5,248 nt of DNA, from the NCBI GenBank assembly GCA_030527565.1, contig JAUNAO010000039.1, positions 1-5,248 of the forward strand, read 5' to 3'. The notes under the pieces were generated by a model. The model saw only the letters and a list, made by a program, of their open reading frames with translations, was not told the DNA's origin and searched no databases. Source of the DNA: Candidatus Saccharimonadota bacterium. Its GTDB lineage: Bacteria; Patescibacteriota; Saccharimonadia; Saccharimonadales; Saccharimonadaceae. The translations under genes were made by a program, and so were the position numbers. The stretch's first letter is position 1. The number at the start of each line of letters is the position of its first letter. Positions 4,716-5,248 of the stretch are shown here, in pieces.

Positions 4716-5248
4716 ATGGTCAAAAACATACACACAAAAAATCTATTCTTGGCGTTCTTCGGTGTTCTAATGCTGTCAATTTTGACAGTTTTTCCTATTT
4801 CTGCCGCAGAACAGGTCCAATTTCAGCTAAACATTGAGGAAGTTCTGACCGTTTCCCTTGTTGTTCCGGAAGAATGGGCGACCGATAAGAATGATAATGG
4901 AATTGGCGATTTTCTCCGTAACAAAATCGAGCTCTCCGTAGTTTCGAATAATGCGAATGGCTTTACTGCTACAATGTACAGCAAAACTACAACTGATCTC
5001 GTTAATCAGTCTAAGGCGACTTCGACTATCCCTACCCTAGCCGCAGCGACGCAGGCCTCTAGCTTCCCGGCTAACTATTGGGGCTATTCGCTAAACGATA
5101 GCGAAGCGGGTAGTAGTACGGCTAACTACGGCGCAATGAGTACGAGCGCTATACCGGTTATCGAAAAAACCGCTCCAGCCGCAGTCGACCAGCCAATTTA
5201 CTTCGGCGCAAAAGCCGACTTAACGAAAGATTCGGGAACCTATAAAAA
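4716..5248 (+). CDS. Secreted surface protein of unknown function, N-terminal part
   Basis: The 177 residues visible run off the right edge. A classical signal peptide is present: basic start (MVKNIHTK), hydrophobic core (about 9-28) and a likely signal peptidase I site after SAA (residue 31, before EQ). The mature part is rich in Ser, Thr, Ala and Asn and looks beta-rich, with IELSVVSNNANGFTATMYSK (71-90), NYWGYSLND (120-128) and YFGAKADLTKDSGTY (162-176). From memory this pattern resembles secreted proteins common in Saccharibacteria whose role is unknown; I could not check this. No Cys is seen in the mature portion present, and no cell-wall anchor lies within the window. ATG 4716 is preferred over the in-frame ATG at 4710, because 4710 touches the -10 box and should not be transcribed. 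No ribosome binding site is seen. Confidence 0.85.
   Translation, partial: MVKNIHTKNLFLAFFGVLMLSILTVFPISAAEQVQFQLNIEEVLTVSLVVPEEWATDKNDNGIGDFLRNKIELSVVSNNANGFTATMYSKTTTDLVNQSKATSTIPTLAAATQASSFPANYWGYSLNDSEAGSSTANYGAMSTSAIPVIEKTAPAAVDQPIYFGAKADLTKDSGTYK

Noticed and set aside
1..5248. Recoded TGA or other alternative code, as in some Patescibacteria
   Set aside because: The four protein frames read cleanly with the standard code and the two complete genes end at TAA where homologues would end.

Overview
The window looks like bacterial chromosome of moderate GC content with very short intergenic gaps. It resembles a reduced-genome Patescibacteria (CPR) lineage, most likely Candidatus Saccharibacteria. 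That placement is an inference from three things: the divergent secreted protein at the right edge (a 'NYWGYSLND / YFGAKAD..SGTY' type surface protein), the DUF3048 protein, and compact extended -10 promoters with leaderless starts. No sequence search was run. Reading frames are consistent with the standard bacterial code.

Layout, left to right. Positions 1-981 (minus) hold the N-terminal 327 residues of the ribosome-assembly GTPase Der/EngA, cut by the window edge. A 140-bp divergent promoter region separates it from hppA (1122-3233, plus), a 703-residue membrane-bound pyrophosphatase ion pump. hppA ends in a strong GC hairpin at 3243-3265. Next is a small region with an orphan minus-strand promoter that is nearly identical to the der promoter. 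A tRNA-Glu(CTC) gene follows at 3357-3433 (minus). The DUF3048 membrane-anchored protein lies at 3464-4651 (minus). A 64-bp divergent promoter region leads to the start of a secreted protein at 4716 (plus), which runs off the right edge. No stretch longer than 300 bases lacks a gene. I see no mobile element, CRISPR array or phage gene.

The genes are not one pathway. Der serves 50S ribosome maturation, HppA couples pyrophosphate hydrolysis to cation pumping, tRNA-Glu serves translation, and the last two proteins are cell-envelope or secreted products of unknown function.

The most notable signals are these. (1) HppA keeps nearly all pyrophosphate/Mg-binding acids but has changed the DX7KXE motif (Glu to Arg) and the normally very conserved GDNVGD motif. 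(2) der and the secreted-protein gene both have exactly 6 bp between the -10 box and the ATG, so both mRNAs are predicted to be leaderless, while hppA and the DUF3048 gene have Shine-Dalgarno sites. (3) All six promoters found carry a perfect TATAAT with an extended TGn, and five share TGTGnTATAAT. (4) A 35-bp copy of the der promoter sits next to tRNA-Glu with no gene downstream, only a short hairpin and T6 tract.
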